Assembly (NCBI GenBank): GCA_006503475.1
Contig: RSEH01000115.1
Span: 1 to 64,000, forward strand
DNA length: 64,000 bases
Source: Stentor roeselii
Taxonomy: Eukaryota; Ciliophora; Heterotrichea; Heterotrichida; Stentoridae
Reading direction: 5' to 3'
The position numbers were made by a program, and so were the translations under genes. The notes beneath the pieces were generated by a model. The model worked only from the letters and a program-made list of their open reading frames with translations. It ran no database searches and was not told the DNA's origin. Positions 10,666 to 20,504 of this stretch are shown here, in pieces. The stretch's first letter is position 1; the number at the start of each line of letters is the position of its first letter.

Positions 10666-10785
10666 TTGAAGTTTATTAGGATAAGAATTTTGGATTTTTT
10701 TTAGTTTTTTTGGGTTTTGAGAAGGATTTGGTTTGGGGGAGATTATTTTGGAGGTTTGAAGAGTTAAATAATTTCTAACTATTTT

Positions 10786-13700
10786 TTAGTCTTCGCTTCC
10801 GGAGGATGGGGATGATTCTGAAAAAGCGAGTTTGTTGTATTTCATTTGCCAGTCCGCAGCCTCTTTCTTCAAGTTATCAATCTCAACATTTTTCTCATCA
10901 ATTTCCAGTTTCAATCTTTGCAACTCTCTAGAAACTCCATCACTTTCCTCAAGTTTCAATTTCAATTCTCTAATTTCATTTTCCAAGACCTGAATCTCAC
11001 TATTTTTCGATGAGATTTCCTGTTTCATGATTTCTACCTGGTGAATATTTTCAAAGCTTTGATAATCAATCCTCAACTCAATTTTCTCTAAACTACTGTC
11101 CATCAATTTCTGAATTTCTTTTTTCAATCTTGCATTTTCTTCTACAATTTCCATATCAGGTTGAAATTGAATATCAATGCTAAGTTCCTGATGATTTTCA
11201 ATAATTTCGTTTTTATCTCTACTCTCGTTTTTAATATTGTTTATATGATCTTCTAAGAGACTGATTTTATTTTCCAATTGATTAATGATTTCATTTAATT
11301 CATCCTCTCTTCTGGAATCAACAACAGCTTTGAACTCAATAAAAATATCAACTTTTTCTTGATAATCAATCTTCACATCAACGAGCTCCTGAGACCCAGG
11401 CTCGATTTCTTTATCATTTTCAGTAATTTCCTTAGTTCTCTTCAATTCCTCTCGAATTTCTTCAATCCTTTCATCCAAGACACTATTTTCCTTGATATAT
11501 TTTTTTAGTTCTTTCCTATTCGTGGAAAGTTCTTCCATAAGCTGAGTGATTTCCTCTTCTTTCCTCGAAATTTCCTCTTCCAATAAAAAATTTTCAGTAG
11601 ATAATTTGTTGACTTTTTCATTCAAGCCTTCAATCTGTTCCAAGTATTCATTTCTAAGACTTTCAATAATTTCCTGTTTTTCATTATCGAGTTTAAAAAT
11701 AACGGCTTGAGTCTTAGTTTCAGTTCTCGAAAGTTTCCTTTCAAGACTTCTGGACCCAACTCTAAACTTTTCAATTTTCGATTCTTTTTTACTGATAACA
11801 TCTTGCATTTCTTCTATTTTTTCCATCATTTCAATTTTTTCTCTTTCATGTTCTGAAGACAATTCAATTAATTCATCAATCCTTTCAGTTAAATTCTGAT
11901 TTTCTGAAGTAAGCATCTCGATTTGTGATGATAAAAGTCTTTTTCTAGAAAGTTTTTGAGATAAACTAAAGATTCTATCTTGTAAAGAATGATTTTCTTG
12001 TTGTAATTGGTTGAGTTCTCTTGAAAGGTCATCAGTTCGAGCAGATCTGGAAGAGCTTAAGATGAGTTCTTCATTATTTTTCGTTAGTTTCGAGTTTTCA
12101 TCATAAAGTTGTTCAACAAGTTCTGAAGTTCTCGACGATTTTTCCAATAATTTCGCGTAATCATCTTGCAACTCTTGATAATTTTCTTCAGTCTTCAAGA
12201 AAGACTCTTGTTTTTTAGTTAGGTCATCATGAATCTCGCTTAAACATTCAAATCTCTCTGAAAGATTTCTGTAGTTTGATTGAAGGTCTTCATGTTCCTG
12301 AGAGAGTTTCTCGTGAGAAGCTTTTAAATTTGAGTAGCTTAATGAAAAGGATTCAGTTTCTTTCTGTTTTGATTTGAAACTTAAGTTTTCCTTGTATAAG
12401 TCCTGGTATTTCGAACGGATACTTTCAAGTTGTGAGTGTTCTTCTACTAGTTCTTCGAATTTTTCCTTAAATTCTTTCAAATGAGCGATTTCCTCATTTT
12501 TTTCTGAGATAATTCCGAGTGACTCGTTTTTTTCAGCTTCTAAAATATTGAGTTTTTCGATGAGTTCTTTCAGTTGATTATCGACGAGTTGAAGACGGTC
12601 GTTTTTTATTTCCAGGTCTTCACATTTTTCTTGAAGTTTCGAACATTCCTGCGACTTTTCATTGATAAGGTCCTCAAACATTTCTTTAGAAATCGAGAAA
12701 CTTTTTTTTAAATCTTCCTGATTTTCTTCGAAAGGATTTTCAAAACTTGCTTTAACAAAACTTTCCTTTTCTAAAGTTTCTAATTTTTCTTTAAGTTTCT
12801 CATTTTCAATAATAAGAATTTCACTTGTTTCCTTGATTTCTTCAACTTTCAGATTTTCTTGCAGGAGTAAATCTTGCAAGCTGTCATTTTCCTCAGTTAA
12901 AGTTTTGATACGGTCGATCAATGCATCGTTTTCAAGTTTTTTAGAATCTTCTAGTTCTTTATTTTTTTCTTGTAAGATTGAAAGGTCCTCAGCTGCATTT
13001 TCGTAAAACTCTTGAGACTCTTCCAAATCTTTCACTTTTTCAGTGAGTTTTTCATTTTCCTTGAGCACAATAAGCATCTTTTCATTGATTTCTCGATGAC
13101 TATCAAAGACCTGCTGGACTTCTATCAAGATATCTTCTAAATCGTCATTGATATGATCGATTCCTCGTTCTTCATAAGACAATCCAACAAAAATTTTCAA
13201 ATTTTTTACAACATTTTTTATTGTTTTCAAGCTTTTTTCAAAAGGTTTTAAAGAAATCAGTTCTTTTTGAATGTTTGAAAGAGATTCAGATAGTCTTTCA
13301 TTTTCTTGAAGGATTTTATCGACTTGATCAACGCGTAATTTGAATTCTTTGTTTTCGTCGTTTAAGAACTGGTTTTCTTCGTCGAGTTTTTGCAGGTTTT
13401 CGTCGGATTCTTTGAAGTTTTGAAGGAAATTTGAGAAGGTGCTCCAGATTAGCTCCAAATCGTCGACGAGGGACTTTTTTGATAGTTTTGGTTTCAGGTC
13501 TAATAACTTTAAACCTCGGGAGATTGACTCTTGGAGATTGCTTAACTCTTGCATCAGGTCTTTCTCGTTTCGTGATTTTTTTTGGAATATTTGACGTTCT
13601 TGAAGTAATTCTTCTTTTTCTTCTAAGAGTCTTTCGAGTTTGTAGTGCATGGATTTTATCATGTCTTCATATTCGGTGACTTTTTTTTTTATTGATTCGG

Positions 13701-15063
13701 ATTCACTGGTCCTGTCAAGTATACACTTGTTGAGCATTTCCTTTTCCCTAAGTGCCTCAGCCAATTTATTCTGAACTTCAATAATAATTTCTTTACTTCT
13801 ATCAAAAGGCGAGTTTTCACTTTTTCTTCCTCTAGGTGTGACTTCTTTTTTATGTTTTCCCATCAAAGTTTTGAGACTCTTATTAGCTTCTTCACTAGTT
13901 CTGAACTTTTCATTGAGTTCTTTTAGTTCCTTTCTCAAAAAAGAATTTTCTTGTAATAAACTCTGATTTCTTGCTTCAAATTCGTTGAGAGCTTCGCTTT
14001 TCCGCTCATCTCCTTTACCATGGACCTGATTTTTTATTGAAAAAGAAGTTTCTGGCTCAAAAGACTGATTTGATCGAACGCCAGGTGTTTTTTTATTGTT
14101 AATCAAAGACTTACCCCGTGGTTCAGCTTTTTTGCCTTCATTGATCTTTTCAATCATCAATTCATTAAGCCGATCAGCGTAAAACTTGCTAGATTCCTTT
14201 TCTTTCTTCAAGTCTTTTTCCAGGCCATTAATTTTCACATCTTTTTCTTCTAAAAATTTGATATACTGCTCATTTGCTTGTCGTAAGTCAAAAATCGCTT
14301 TGCTCTTCTCTTTAATACCTTCCTGCATCTTTTTGATATACTCTTCTTTAAATACGATATTATCATGATCTTTCTTATTTTTGCTATGAAAACTGGAAAA
14401 CTCTCTTTTCAAAGCCTCTACTTTACTTTCAGCTTCTTTTATCGATATTTTAAACATTGATACTTCTTTTTCATGAGATTGTTTCAACTTGATATTTTCT
14501 TGTACGTAAAACCGACACTGGTCCTCCAAGTCTTTAACCTTTTTATTAAAGTCACTGAATATCTTATTATCCTGCATAATTTTTACATCTTTTTTATTAA
14601 CCTGTTTAACTCCAGCAAGTTCTCGAGTGAGTTTCAAGTTCTCAGATTCAATCTCATTAATATAATACTTCAAATCCTTAACAATTTTTTCATATCGATT
14701 CTGAGTTTCATGTAAATTTTCCCTAGTATTCTGAAGTTCTTTCTGTGTATTCGAAAGGATTTCATTTAACTTGTTCCTGTCAAGTTCAGTGACTTCATTT
14801 TTCCCAACGACTCGATAGTTCGGGTTGGTCACGAAAGACTTTGACTTGCTTGCTTCAAGAGATCCTTTGTTAGGAGCTGTTTTTGACTTGTCACTTGGAG
14901 TTGTCAGTCCGTATAAGAGACTTAAGCCCGCATCTCTGCTGTGTCGATCAGCTGCGATTCGCTCTATCGCAGCCCTGCTGTCGAAGAACTCTGAATATTT
15001 TTGAGCTTCTCGAGAACCTGCCAACGGTCTTTTTTTCTTGGAACTTGTCGAGCTCGACCTCAT
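10786..15063 (-). CDS. Giant coiled-coil protein (1425 aa)
   Basis: One uninterrupted frame of 1425 aa. Residues 1-90 are Ser/Lys-rich and non-helical. Nearly everything after about 95 is Lys/Glu/Leu-rich heptad sequence typical of long coiled coils, with short breaks near 310-360 and 410-425. There is no head domain such as a kinesin motor. Such proteins in ciliates are usually basal-body, ciliary-root or cortical scaffolds; similarity searches would hit many coiled coils non-specifically, so no name is given. Its start codon lies 33 nt from the start of the divergent gene at 15097. Confidence 0.85.
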   Translation of the reverse strand: MRSSSTSSKKKRPLAGSREAQKYSEFFDSRAAIERIAADRHSRDAGLSLLYGLTTPSDKSKTAPNKGSLEASKSKSFVTNPNYRVVGKNEVTELDRNKLNEILSNTQKELQNTRENLHETQNRYEKIVKDLKYYINEIESENLKLTRELAGVKQVNKKDVKIMQDNKIFSDFNKKVKDLEDQCRFYVQENIKLKQSHEKEVSMFKISIKEAESKVEALKREFSSFHSKNKKDHDNIVFKEEYIKKMQEGIKEKSKAIFDLRQANEQYIKFLEEKDVKINGLEKDLKKEKESSKFYADRLNELMIEKINEGKKAEPRGKSLINNKKTPGVRSNQSFEPETSFSIKNQVHGKGDERKSEALNEFEARNQSLLQENSFLRKELKELNEKFRTSEEANKSLKTLMGKHKKEVTPRGRKSENSPFDRSKEIIIEVQNKLAEALREKEMLNKCILDRTSESESIKKKVTEYEDMIKSMHYKLERLLEEKEELLQERQIFQKKSRNEKDLMQELSNLQESISRGLKLLDLKPKLSKKSLVDDLELIWSTFSNFLQNFKESDENLQKLDEENQFLNDENKEFKLRVDQVDKILQENERLSESLSNIQKELISLKPFEKSLKTIKNVVKNLKIFVGLSYEERGIDHINDDLEDILIEVQQVFDSHREINEKMLIVLKENEKLTEKVKDLEESQEFYENAAEDLSILQEKNKELEDSKKLENDALIDRIKTLTEENDSLQDLLLQENLKVEEIKETSEILIIENEKLKEKLETLEKESFVKASFENPFEENQEDLKKSFSISKEMFEDLINEKSQECSKLQEKCEDLEIKNDRLQLVDNQLKELIEKLNILEAEKNESLGIISEKNEEIAHLKEFKEKFEELVEEHSQLESIRSKYQDLYKENLSFKSKQKETESFSLSYSNLKASHEKLSQEHEDLQSNYRNLSERFECLSEIHDDLTKKQESFLKTEENYQELQDDYAKLLEKSSRTSELVEQLYDENSKLTKNNEELILSSSRSARTDDLSRELNQLQQENHSLQDRIFSLSQKLSRKRLLSSQIEMLTSENQNLTERIDELIELSSEHEREKIEMMEKIEEMQDVISKKESKIEKFRVGSRSLERKLSRTETKTQAVIFKLDNEKQEIIESLRNEYLEQIEGLNEKVNKLSTENFLLEEEISRKEEEITQLMEELSTNRKELKKYIKENSVLDERIEEIREELKRTKEITENDKEIEPGSQELVDVKIDYQEKVDIFIEFKAVVDSRREDELNEIINQLENKISLLEDHINNIKNESRDKNEIIENHQELSIDIQFQPDMEIVEENARLKKEIQKLMDSSLEKIELRIDYQSFENIHQVEIMKQEISSKNSEIQVLENEIRELKLKLEESDGVSRELQRLKLEIDEKNVEIDNLKKEAADWQMKYNKLAFSESSPSSGSED

Positions 15064-15096
15064 TTTTATTATAAATCAAAACTCGTTGCTTTAAAA

Positions 15097-15858
15097 ATGA
15101 CTGACTTCGACCTTGTCAAAAAAGTTGTTTTGAGGTTTGTCGGATTCAGGGCTAAAATTGAGAGAAACTCGCAGGACTTGGTCTTGAGGGATTGTGATCA
15201 GGAGGTGAATGGACTTTTGACGAGAAGTTTGACTGCTCCGCAGATTGATAGAGAAGGGTTTATTTTTAGATGTCTTTTGGGAAGGTCTGTTGTTGGCAGT
15301 TTTAAAGATGCATCCGTCTTCTCAGAAAAACTAGTATTCGAAAAAATTTTCCTAGAAACAGAAGAAGAGCTAAAAAAAGAAACAAATGGAAAGCAATTCA
15401 TATATTTTTCAGTTGTAATCCGTTTCTGGCTTTCATGTTTCGTTGCCTCTCAGATGTTTTATATGCTGTTAATCGCTCCAATGAAAGACAAGGAGTGGAT
15501 ATCTTTCGATGATTTCAAGAAGTGCATCGAAAATATTCACCAAAGAAACATAGCCCGAGCGTTTTTATCAGACAAGGAGGATAAAAAGTACTCTTTTAAC
15601 CTCAGGATACAAAAAATGCTTTGTAATGAATAGACAGTCTTCTTTTGTCTAGTCGAGTTCGATGTCAGACAAATCAATGCCCAAGGAATTGTCAAGGTCT
15701 TGGAACTGTCAAATCGCAATGCGAAAGGCAAGGATAAAGAATTCAGAGCTTTTGCTGAAGGGTTTATTCATAGAGCTAGTCAACGAAGGAAAGTTGTAAG
15801 CCCGGTTATTAGAATTGATGAGTTCTATTGGTTACTTGTTACAAGTTTAACTTTGTAA
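15097..15858 (+). CDS. Unknown helical protein (2 exons)
   Basis: ATG at 15097, exons 15097-15622 and 15638-15858 joined by a 15-nt intron, 248 aa. A longer frame begins at 15001 but would overlap the divergent gene. The sequence is mixed and amphipathic. A hydrophobic stretch (IYFSVVIRFWLSCFVASQMFYMLLI, about residues 104-128) could be a membrane helix or a buried core helix, and WISFDDFKKCIENI looks like half of an EF-hand. No family recognised. Splicing adds 73 residues that read cleanly to a TAA at 15856-15858. Confidence 0.65.
15623..15637 (+). other. 15-nt intron
   Basis: GTAATGAATAGACAG. Retention would give an in-frame TAG; removal extends the frame by 73 codons. A at position 10, CAG acceptor. 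Confidence 0.75.
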
Positions 15859-16209
15859 TAATTTATTTAATGGTTGCATTGTTAAAATCTTGATTGAGTT
15901 ATTTTTTCTTTTAGATTGGTTTAGTTCTTTGGTGATGGATAGTTTGAAGTGGTTTAATTGTATCTAAATGATGGAGGGATTCAAAATTTTCCATTTTCTG
16001 GGAATTTTAACGATTTCTTGAAAATCGATTATTTCACTATAAGCCATTAATAATTAGAATCAAATCGTTATCTAAATAAAAATTCATTTCTTCTATAAAA
16101 AAATCTTACTTTAAGCCTTATGAATAACTAAGAATAATAATTACTTAAAAATTTCTTAGAACTAACCCTCTATCAAAACAAACTTCACTAAAAAAACACA
16201 GAAAATAAA
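15859..16209. other. Intergenic spacer between convergent genes
   Basis: No gene seen. Composition flips around 16020-16080. The left part is G/T-rich behind the plus-strand gene, and the right part is A/C-rich, that is G/T-rich on the sense strand of the minus gene ending at 16210. The flip probably marks the boundary between two facing 3' ends. Confidence 0.6.
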
Positions 16210-16911
16210 CTATGAATAATAAGAATAAACCCTTCGTGCCGATTTAGTCCTCGGCCCTTTCATAGCTGGTGACCTTCCCCCTTCAGCGACTCTAGGGTCG
16301 ATCCTAACCAAATTCAAGTTTTCCTGTTTTTCCTGTTTTTCTTGTTTTTCCTGAGACCCTCTTCCATTTCTTTTTTTCTTCCTAATCGGCGAAGAAGTAA
16401 TAATCATCGACCTAAGTTTAACAAAGTCAAGTTCAAGTTTATGAATGATATTATTTTTTATCGCCAAAGAACTTTCAAGTTGTTCAATTTTATCCGAAAA
16501 ATCCGAAGAATTTTTACGAGTTCGACTTTGAGTCTTTATTTGAAAGGTAAGCATTTTGATTTCATTCAAATATTGATTTTTTTCATTTTCTGCTTCTTCA
16601 TTTTGCAGTTTAAGTTCTTGCTCTACTCTGATGTGGTTCCTCACTTCCGCTTCAAGTTTCTGAAGAAGAGACTCAAGTTGCTCGTTTTGCTGGATCAAGG
16701 AAGACTTTTCTTCTTGTAAACTGTTTTGTTTGAAGAGGATGAGAGAATCTACTAGAAGGGACAAGTTTTCCAGTACTATGAAAACGTCGACTGAGAGAAG
16801 CAGGTCGATTTGTTCTGAGGTTGTGATTATGTCTTCTAGTTTGCAGTTGGATGTGTAGGTGCTTTTGAACAAGTCTTTCACTTTTAGTTCGAGCTTTGAA
16901 AATTTTGTCAT
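16210..16911 (-). CDS. Coiled-coil protein, 233 aa
   Basis: Residues 1-60 are helical with a hydrophobic segment (VDVFIVLENLSLLVDSLILF). Residues 65-165 are Glu/Gln/Lys/Leu heptads of a coiled coil. The C-terminal tail is strongly basic and contains a short tandem (QEKQEKQEKQEN, a 9-nt repeat at about 16319-16353). The tail pattern resembles microtubule-associated or basal-body proteins, but no family is recognised. The 5' flank at 16920-17010 is C-rich on the sense strand, as for other genes here. Confidence 0.7.
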   Translation of the reverse strand: MTKFSKLELKVKDLFKSTYTSNCKLEDIITTSEQIDLLLSVDVFIVLENLSLLVDSLILFKQNSLQEEKSSLIQQNEQLESLLQKLEAEVRNHIRVEQELKLQNEEAENEKNQYLNEIKMLTFQIKTQSRTRKNSSDFSDKIEQLESSLAIKNNIIHKLELDFVKLRSMIITSSPIRKKKRNGRGSQEKQEKQEKQENLNLVRIDPRVAEGGRSPAMKGPRTKSARRVYSYYS

Positions 16912-17139
16912 TTTTTTTACTTTTAGTTGGATCGGGTTTTTGAGGGTGGAGTTGTCTGCTGGGGTTTGATTAAGGCTTGGTGGGTTTAGGGGTTATTTAG
17001 AAATTTGGATTTATTGAATTATGGACCCCCTCCATGCCCCCCAAATAAATCAAGCCTTCCAAAATCACCTGATTCACGAGGCAACTAAAAACTCAAACCT
17101 TGCAACATACTCTGCTCTACTGGGTGGTTATAAACAAAA

Positions 17140-18096
17140 ATGGAAAGCCCTTCCACCAGGCCCTTTGTATGCAGCGAGTGCGAAACACGATTTACAACAA
17201 AACTCTTCTTAAAGCGCCACAGCGCAGTTCATTCATCAAGCCGAAACTACAGCTGCGAGTATTGTCCAAGCGAATACAAATACAAAAAAGGTCTGAACCG
17301 TCATCTTAAAAAGTTCCACCCAGATTATTATAATTCTTTAAAATTGACCCCCTTCAAAAAGAACATCCGAATAAAAATCGAGGAAGAACAGGAAAGTTCA
17401 AGTTTCGCTGAAGAAAAATGTGAAAAAAACTGTGATTCTTTGGAGTCTTCATCTGAATCTCAGTTGTCCTACACTCTTGAATCAAAAAGTAACAACTTTC
17501 CTCCTGTTGAAATAGCGAAACCTCAGGTTGTTCTGAGAAGTAATCAGGAACAGATTAACTCTTGTATTGTCCCTGCTTTGATTATGCAAAATTTACCTAT
17601 TCAAGGAAGAGAGACTTTTAAAATGCAGATTGATGAGAAGAATAGTGATTTGGGTGATGGTGGAAATCTGGAGGATTTGAATAATTTTAAAGGTTCTGCG
17701 AATTTGGTAAGTGCTTCAGGGTTGGCAGGTTTCAATGGTCCCTCAACAACCACATCTCCAAGTTTAAATAATCTCAACGATTTCAACAAAGTTCTATTCG
17801 AGAACTTCCTGCAGTTTTCTTCAAATGTTTTCAAACATTCATCAAAAGTGCAGAAAGACAGCAGTAAAGGTTTTGTTCAAGTAAAAGAAGAAAAAAGTGG
17901 ACGAGACCCAAAAGTGCTTCAAATGAACGCTAACAAAAGAATAGAGTTTTTAGAAGACTGTATCAGAAAATATCAAATATCAGAAGCTGCTCTCGAGTAC
18001 GAAATCGATAAAGTCCTGAAAGAAAACGAAAAATTTGAAATAAAAATCAAGAAATTCAAGGAAAAGTTAAGAAAAAGTGATTGGAAGCAGTCCTAG
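17140..18096 (+). CDS. C2H2 zinc-finger protein, two fingers
   Basis: 318 aa. Two classical C2H2 fingers lie near the N-terminus: CSECETRFTTKLFLKRHSAVH (about residues 11-31; C-x2-C-x12-H-x3-H) and CEYCPSEYKYKKGLNRH followed by LKKFH (about 39-60; C-x2-C-x12-H-x4-H). A long Ser/Asn-rich region follows, then a C-terminal coiled coil (about 265-315). It is probably a DNA-binding regulator. ATG at 17140 is the first start after an in-frame TAA at 17131-17133. An upstream frame from 17021 is in another phase and no 15-16-nt intron joins them. Confidence 0.8.
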   Translation: MESPSTRPFVCSECETRFTTKLFLKRHSAVHSSSRNYSCEYCPSEYKYKKGLNRHLKKFHPDYYNSLKLTPFKKNIRIKIEEEQESSSFAEEKCEKNCDSLESSSESQLSYTLESKSNNFPPVEIAKPQVVLRSNQEQINSCIVPALIMQNLPIQGRETFKMQIDEKNSDLGDGGNLEDLNNFKGSANLVSASGLAGFNGPSTTTSPSLNNLNDFNKVLFENFLQFSSNVFKHSSKVQKDSSKGFVQVKEEKSGRDPKVLQMNANKRIEFLEDCIRKYQISEAALEYEIDKVLKENEKFEIKIKKFKEKLRKSDWKQS

Positions 18097-18125
18097 TGTA
18101 TTTTAATTAATTTCATTATAAAAGT

Positions 18126-20153
18126 ATGGAAAAATTTGCTAATCAAAAAAGAGGACTCAAGATTTCTATTGGACTTGCAAAAGATCGTTCTATGACCAGT
18201 CCTCCAGCGCAAACTCCCACTTTTATGATCCCTGAAAATGAAGTCCTTTCAGTAATTTCAGAAAAACCTGTGATGAGTTGCTCAAAGTGTTTTTTTTATC
18301 AGGAGAAACTGAAAACAATGCAGAATAATGCAAGAAAGTTCGAAGAAACCATAAAAAATTTGAATTTAGAAATGATTGGCTTGAAAGACTTACATAAATC
18401 TTCAACAGTTCATGCGATGATTAAAAAAATCGACCTTCAGAGTAAAGAACTTCAGAAACTATCACAGGAAACCTTTCTTCTGACTGAAGAAAACACTTTT
18501 TTAAAGGAAAAAACTCTGAAAAAAGAAAAAGAAATCGATTTTCTCAAACAAAACATGAAAAAAACGATAAAAGACCTGACATCTCGACCAAAACGATCCT
18601 CTAAAACTTTTTCAATAGTAGGAATCCATTCTTTTTCTTTATTACCCGACCCTTTTTACCCGAATGCCCTAACAAACGGTGAAGAAAACTGCAAAATTTT
18701 CATCACAGAGCAAAAAGAAGAATATGAAAAGCTTCAAATCCAGTTGATCCCAGAAGTCTTAAACACTGAATCAACAAAAACTCCATTCAAGTCAAAGCTT
18801 GAGCCAAGTGAACCTACTTTAAAAAATCGATTCATTCAACTTTCGACTGACTTTTCAGAGCTCATTATTTTGTTTCAGTCTTTTGTAGACCTTGTTCTTT
18901 TCAGCAACTCGTTAACCTTTAATAAAAAACAAGAAGATCTTGAAAAATTCGAAGCGAAGACTAACTCGAAAAAAGTAATTTTTCATTTATTGACGAGTAT
19001 CAACCTTAAGATGGTTTCGATAAGGAAAGTCTTTCAAATAGAAGAAAATTGGAACCTCGGACAAGATCTTGACTCGAGCTTTACTTCGAATTTTTCTAAA
19101 GTTAATGAAAAAATTGAGAGATTTAAAGAGAAAATTCTAGATTCTAATGAAATTATGAAAAAAAAATCGGAGTTTATTACTTTTTCTTCTGGGGAAGTTG
19201 ATGAGTCTTCTGTTTTTTCTGGCCATGAGGGTAATGGAAGGTTGGAAAGTCCTTTGAGTAGGCAGTTTGGAGAAAAATTTAATAATTTGAAGATAAAGGT
19301 TAAAAAATTAAAGAAGGAAAAGCGAGCTATCGCTCGCAAAGTGAAAAATGAAATCATTCAAACTAATAAACTCGCCTCTGAGTACATTCAAATCATTATT
19401 CTTGAATCAAAAAGACTTATAAGCCAATCAAACACTGAAAAACTAATCCTCTTAAGCGAAATCAAGCAAAAAAACCAAGAAAATCGCAAACTTTCTTCAG
19501 AAAACCTGAAACTTAAACAAGAAATTTTGAAATTAAAAGATGAACTCAACTCCAAGCAAGAAGAAACTGAGAATCTCGAAAAAACTCAGAAAAAACTCTG
19601 TAAAAAATTAAAAAAACTTGAGGAAAGCCTAGAAAACGTAAGTAAAATGAGAGAAGAAACAAGTACTTCTGAATTACTTCAAGATAGAGAAACCACTTTT
19701 CTTTCTTTTCAAAATTTCAGCAAAATTAATCATTCTAAGCTTGAACCTGAAAAAGAACAAACCAAAAATTCGCATTTTGGCAAAAAAATTCAGTTTTGTC
19801 AGAATTGTCGAGAAAATTATGAAAAATTATCAGTTTTTGAGTCAGAAAATGAAATGCTTCATCGTCATATTGCGAATTTGGAGAAACAGTTGAATGAGAT
19901 ACTTAAAAAATTTGATTTAGAAACTGAAGCGAATAGAGTTGCTGAAGAAAACTTGAAAGTTTATGTGAAAAGAGTTGGATTCGAACAGTTGAAGGGAGCT
20001 ATATTGAAATTAAAACTAGAGAAAGTTGGATTTAAAGGGAAAGGAAGGAAATTTGATGATAGAAATGAAATATTTACTAAATCGGACTCTCCTAGAGATC
20101 AAAAACTTCAGAATTTCAGTGGTGTGAGCCCGTCACGTGAAGAGCTGTTTTAA
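18126..20153 (+). CDS. Coiled-coil protein with CxxC motifs, 675 aa
   Basis: Mostly coiled coil (about residues 60-160, 340-500 and 560-640) with an intervening helical region (240-310). Two similar Cys pairs, CSKCFFYQEKLK near residue 53 and CQNCRENYEKLS near 559, each start a coiled-coil block, suggesting an internally repeated zinc- or partner-binding hinge. The gene follows the zinc-finger gene by 29 nt on the same strand; both encode C-terminal coiled coils, so a shared process is conceivable but unproven. Confidence 0.75.
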   Translation: MEKFANQKRGLKISIGLAKDRSMTSPPAQTPTFMIPENEVLSVISEKPVMSCSKCFFYQEKLKTMQNNARKFEETIKNLNLEMIGLKDLHKSSTVHAMIKKIDLQSKELQKLSQETFLLTEENTFLKEKTLKKEKEIDFLKQNMKKTIKDLTSRPKRSSKTFSIVGIHSFSLLPDPFYPNALTNGEENCKIFITEQKEEYEKLQIQLIPEVLNTESTKTPFKSKLEPSEPTLKNRFIQLSTDFSELIILFQSFVDLVLFSNSLTFNKKQEDLEKFEAKTNSKKVIFHLLTSINLKMVSIRKVFQIEENWNLGQDLDSSFTSNFSKVNEKIERFKEKILDSNEIMKKKSEFITFSSGEVDESSVFSGHEGNGRLESPLSRQFGEKFNNLKIKVKKLKKEKRAIARKVKNEIIQTNKLASEYIQIIILESKRLISQSNTEKLILLSEIKQKNQENRKLSSENLKLKQEILKLKDELNSKQEETENLEKTQKKLCKKLKKLEESLENVSKMREETSTSELLQDRETTFLSFQNFSKINHSKLEPEKEQTKNSHFGKKIQFCQNCRENYEKLSVFESENEMLHRHIANLEKQLNEILKKFDLETEANRVAEENLKVYVKRVGFEQLKGAILKLKLEKVGFKGKGRKFDDRNEIFTKSDSPRDQKLQNFSGVSPSREELF

Positions 20154-20504
20154 TTCTTTCTAGTAATTAAATAATTACCAATTCTAACAATTAAATAATA
20201 GGCTAACAACCATTCATAAATAATACTGACAATTTCACTTAAACCAAATACAAAAAAAATATTCAAACTCTATAATTCACCCAATTATCACATCCAACTA
20301 TTCCTCCATAGATCTCAAAATCCCTAAAATCCCAGATTTTCAATCAAATCCACTAAAACTATCAATCTTCCCATTCCCCAGAAATAATTTTCCAATAAAC
20401 AATACACATCTCCTCCAAATAATCATCCAATTTCCACTTATTTCACCCAAATCACTTGAAAGCTATCCACTGAAAACACCTTGACTGTCATTCCTGTTGA
20501 AAAA
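20154..20504. other. Intergenic, C/A-rich promoter flank
   Basis: No gene. The stretch is strikingly poor in G and rich in A and C on the plus strand up to the ABC transporter start, the same composition as the 5' flanks at 25900-26110, 32530-32680, 46090-46250, 48440-48790 and 54830-54930. Confidence 0.6.

Noticed and set aside
4501-15858. Homology between the proteins at 4501-6153 and 15097-15858 (shared IDRE-F and hydrophobic helix)
   Set aside because: The shared residues are few and in a different order; not enough to claim a family.
17021-17212. Open frame before the zinc-finger gene as a possible first exon
   Set aside because: It is in another frame and no GT...AG of 15 or 16 nt links it in phase; the zinc-finger frame has its own ATG after a stop.
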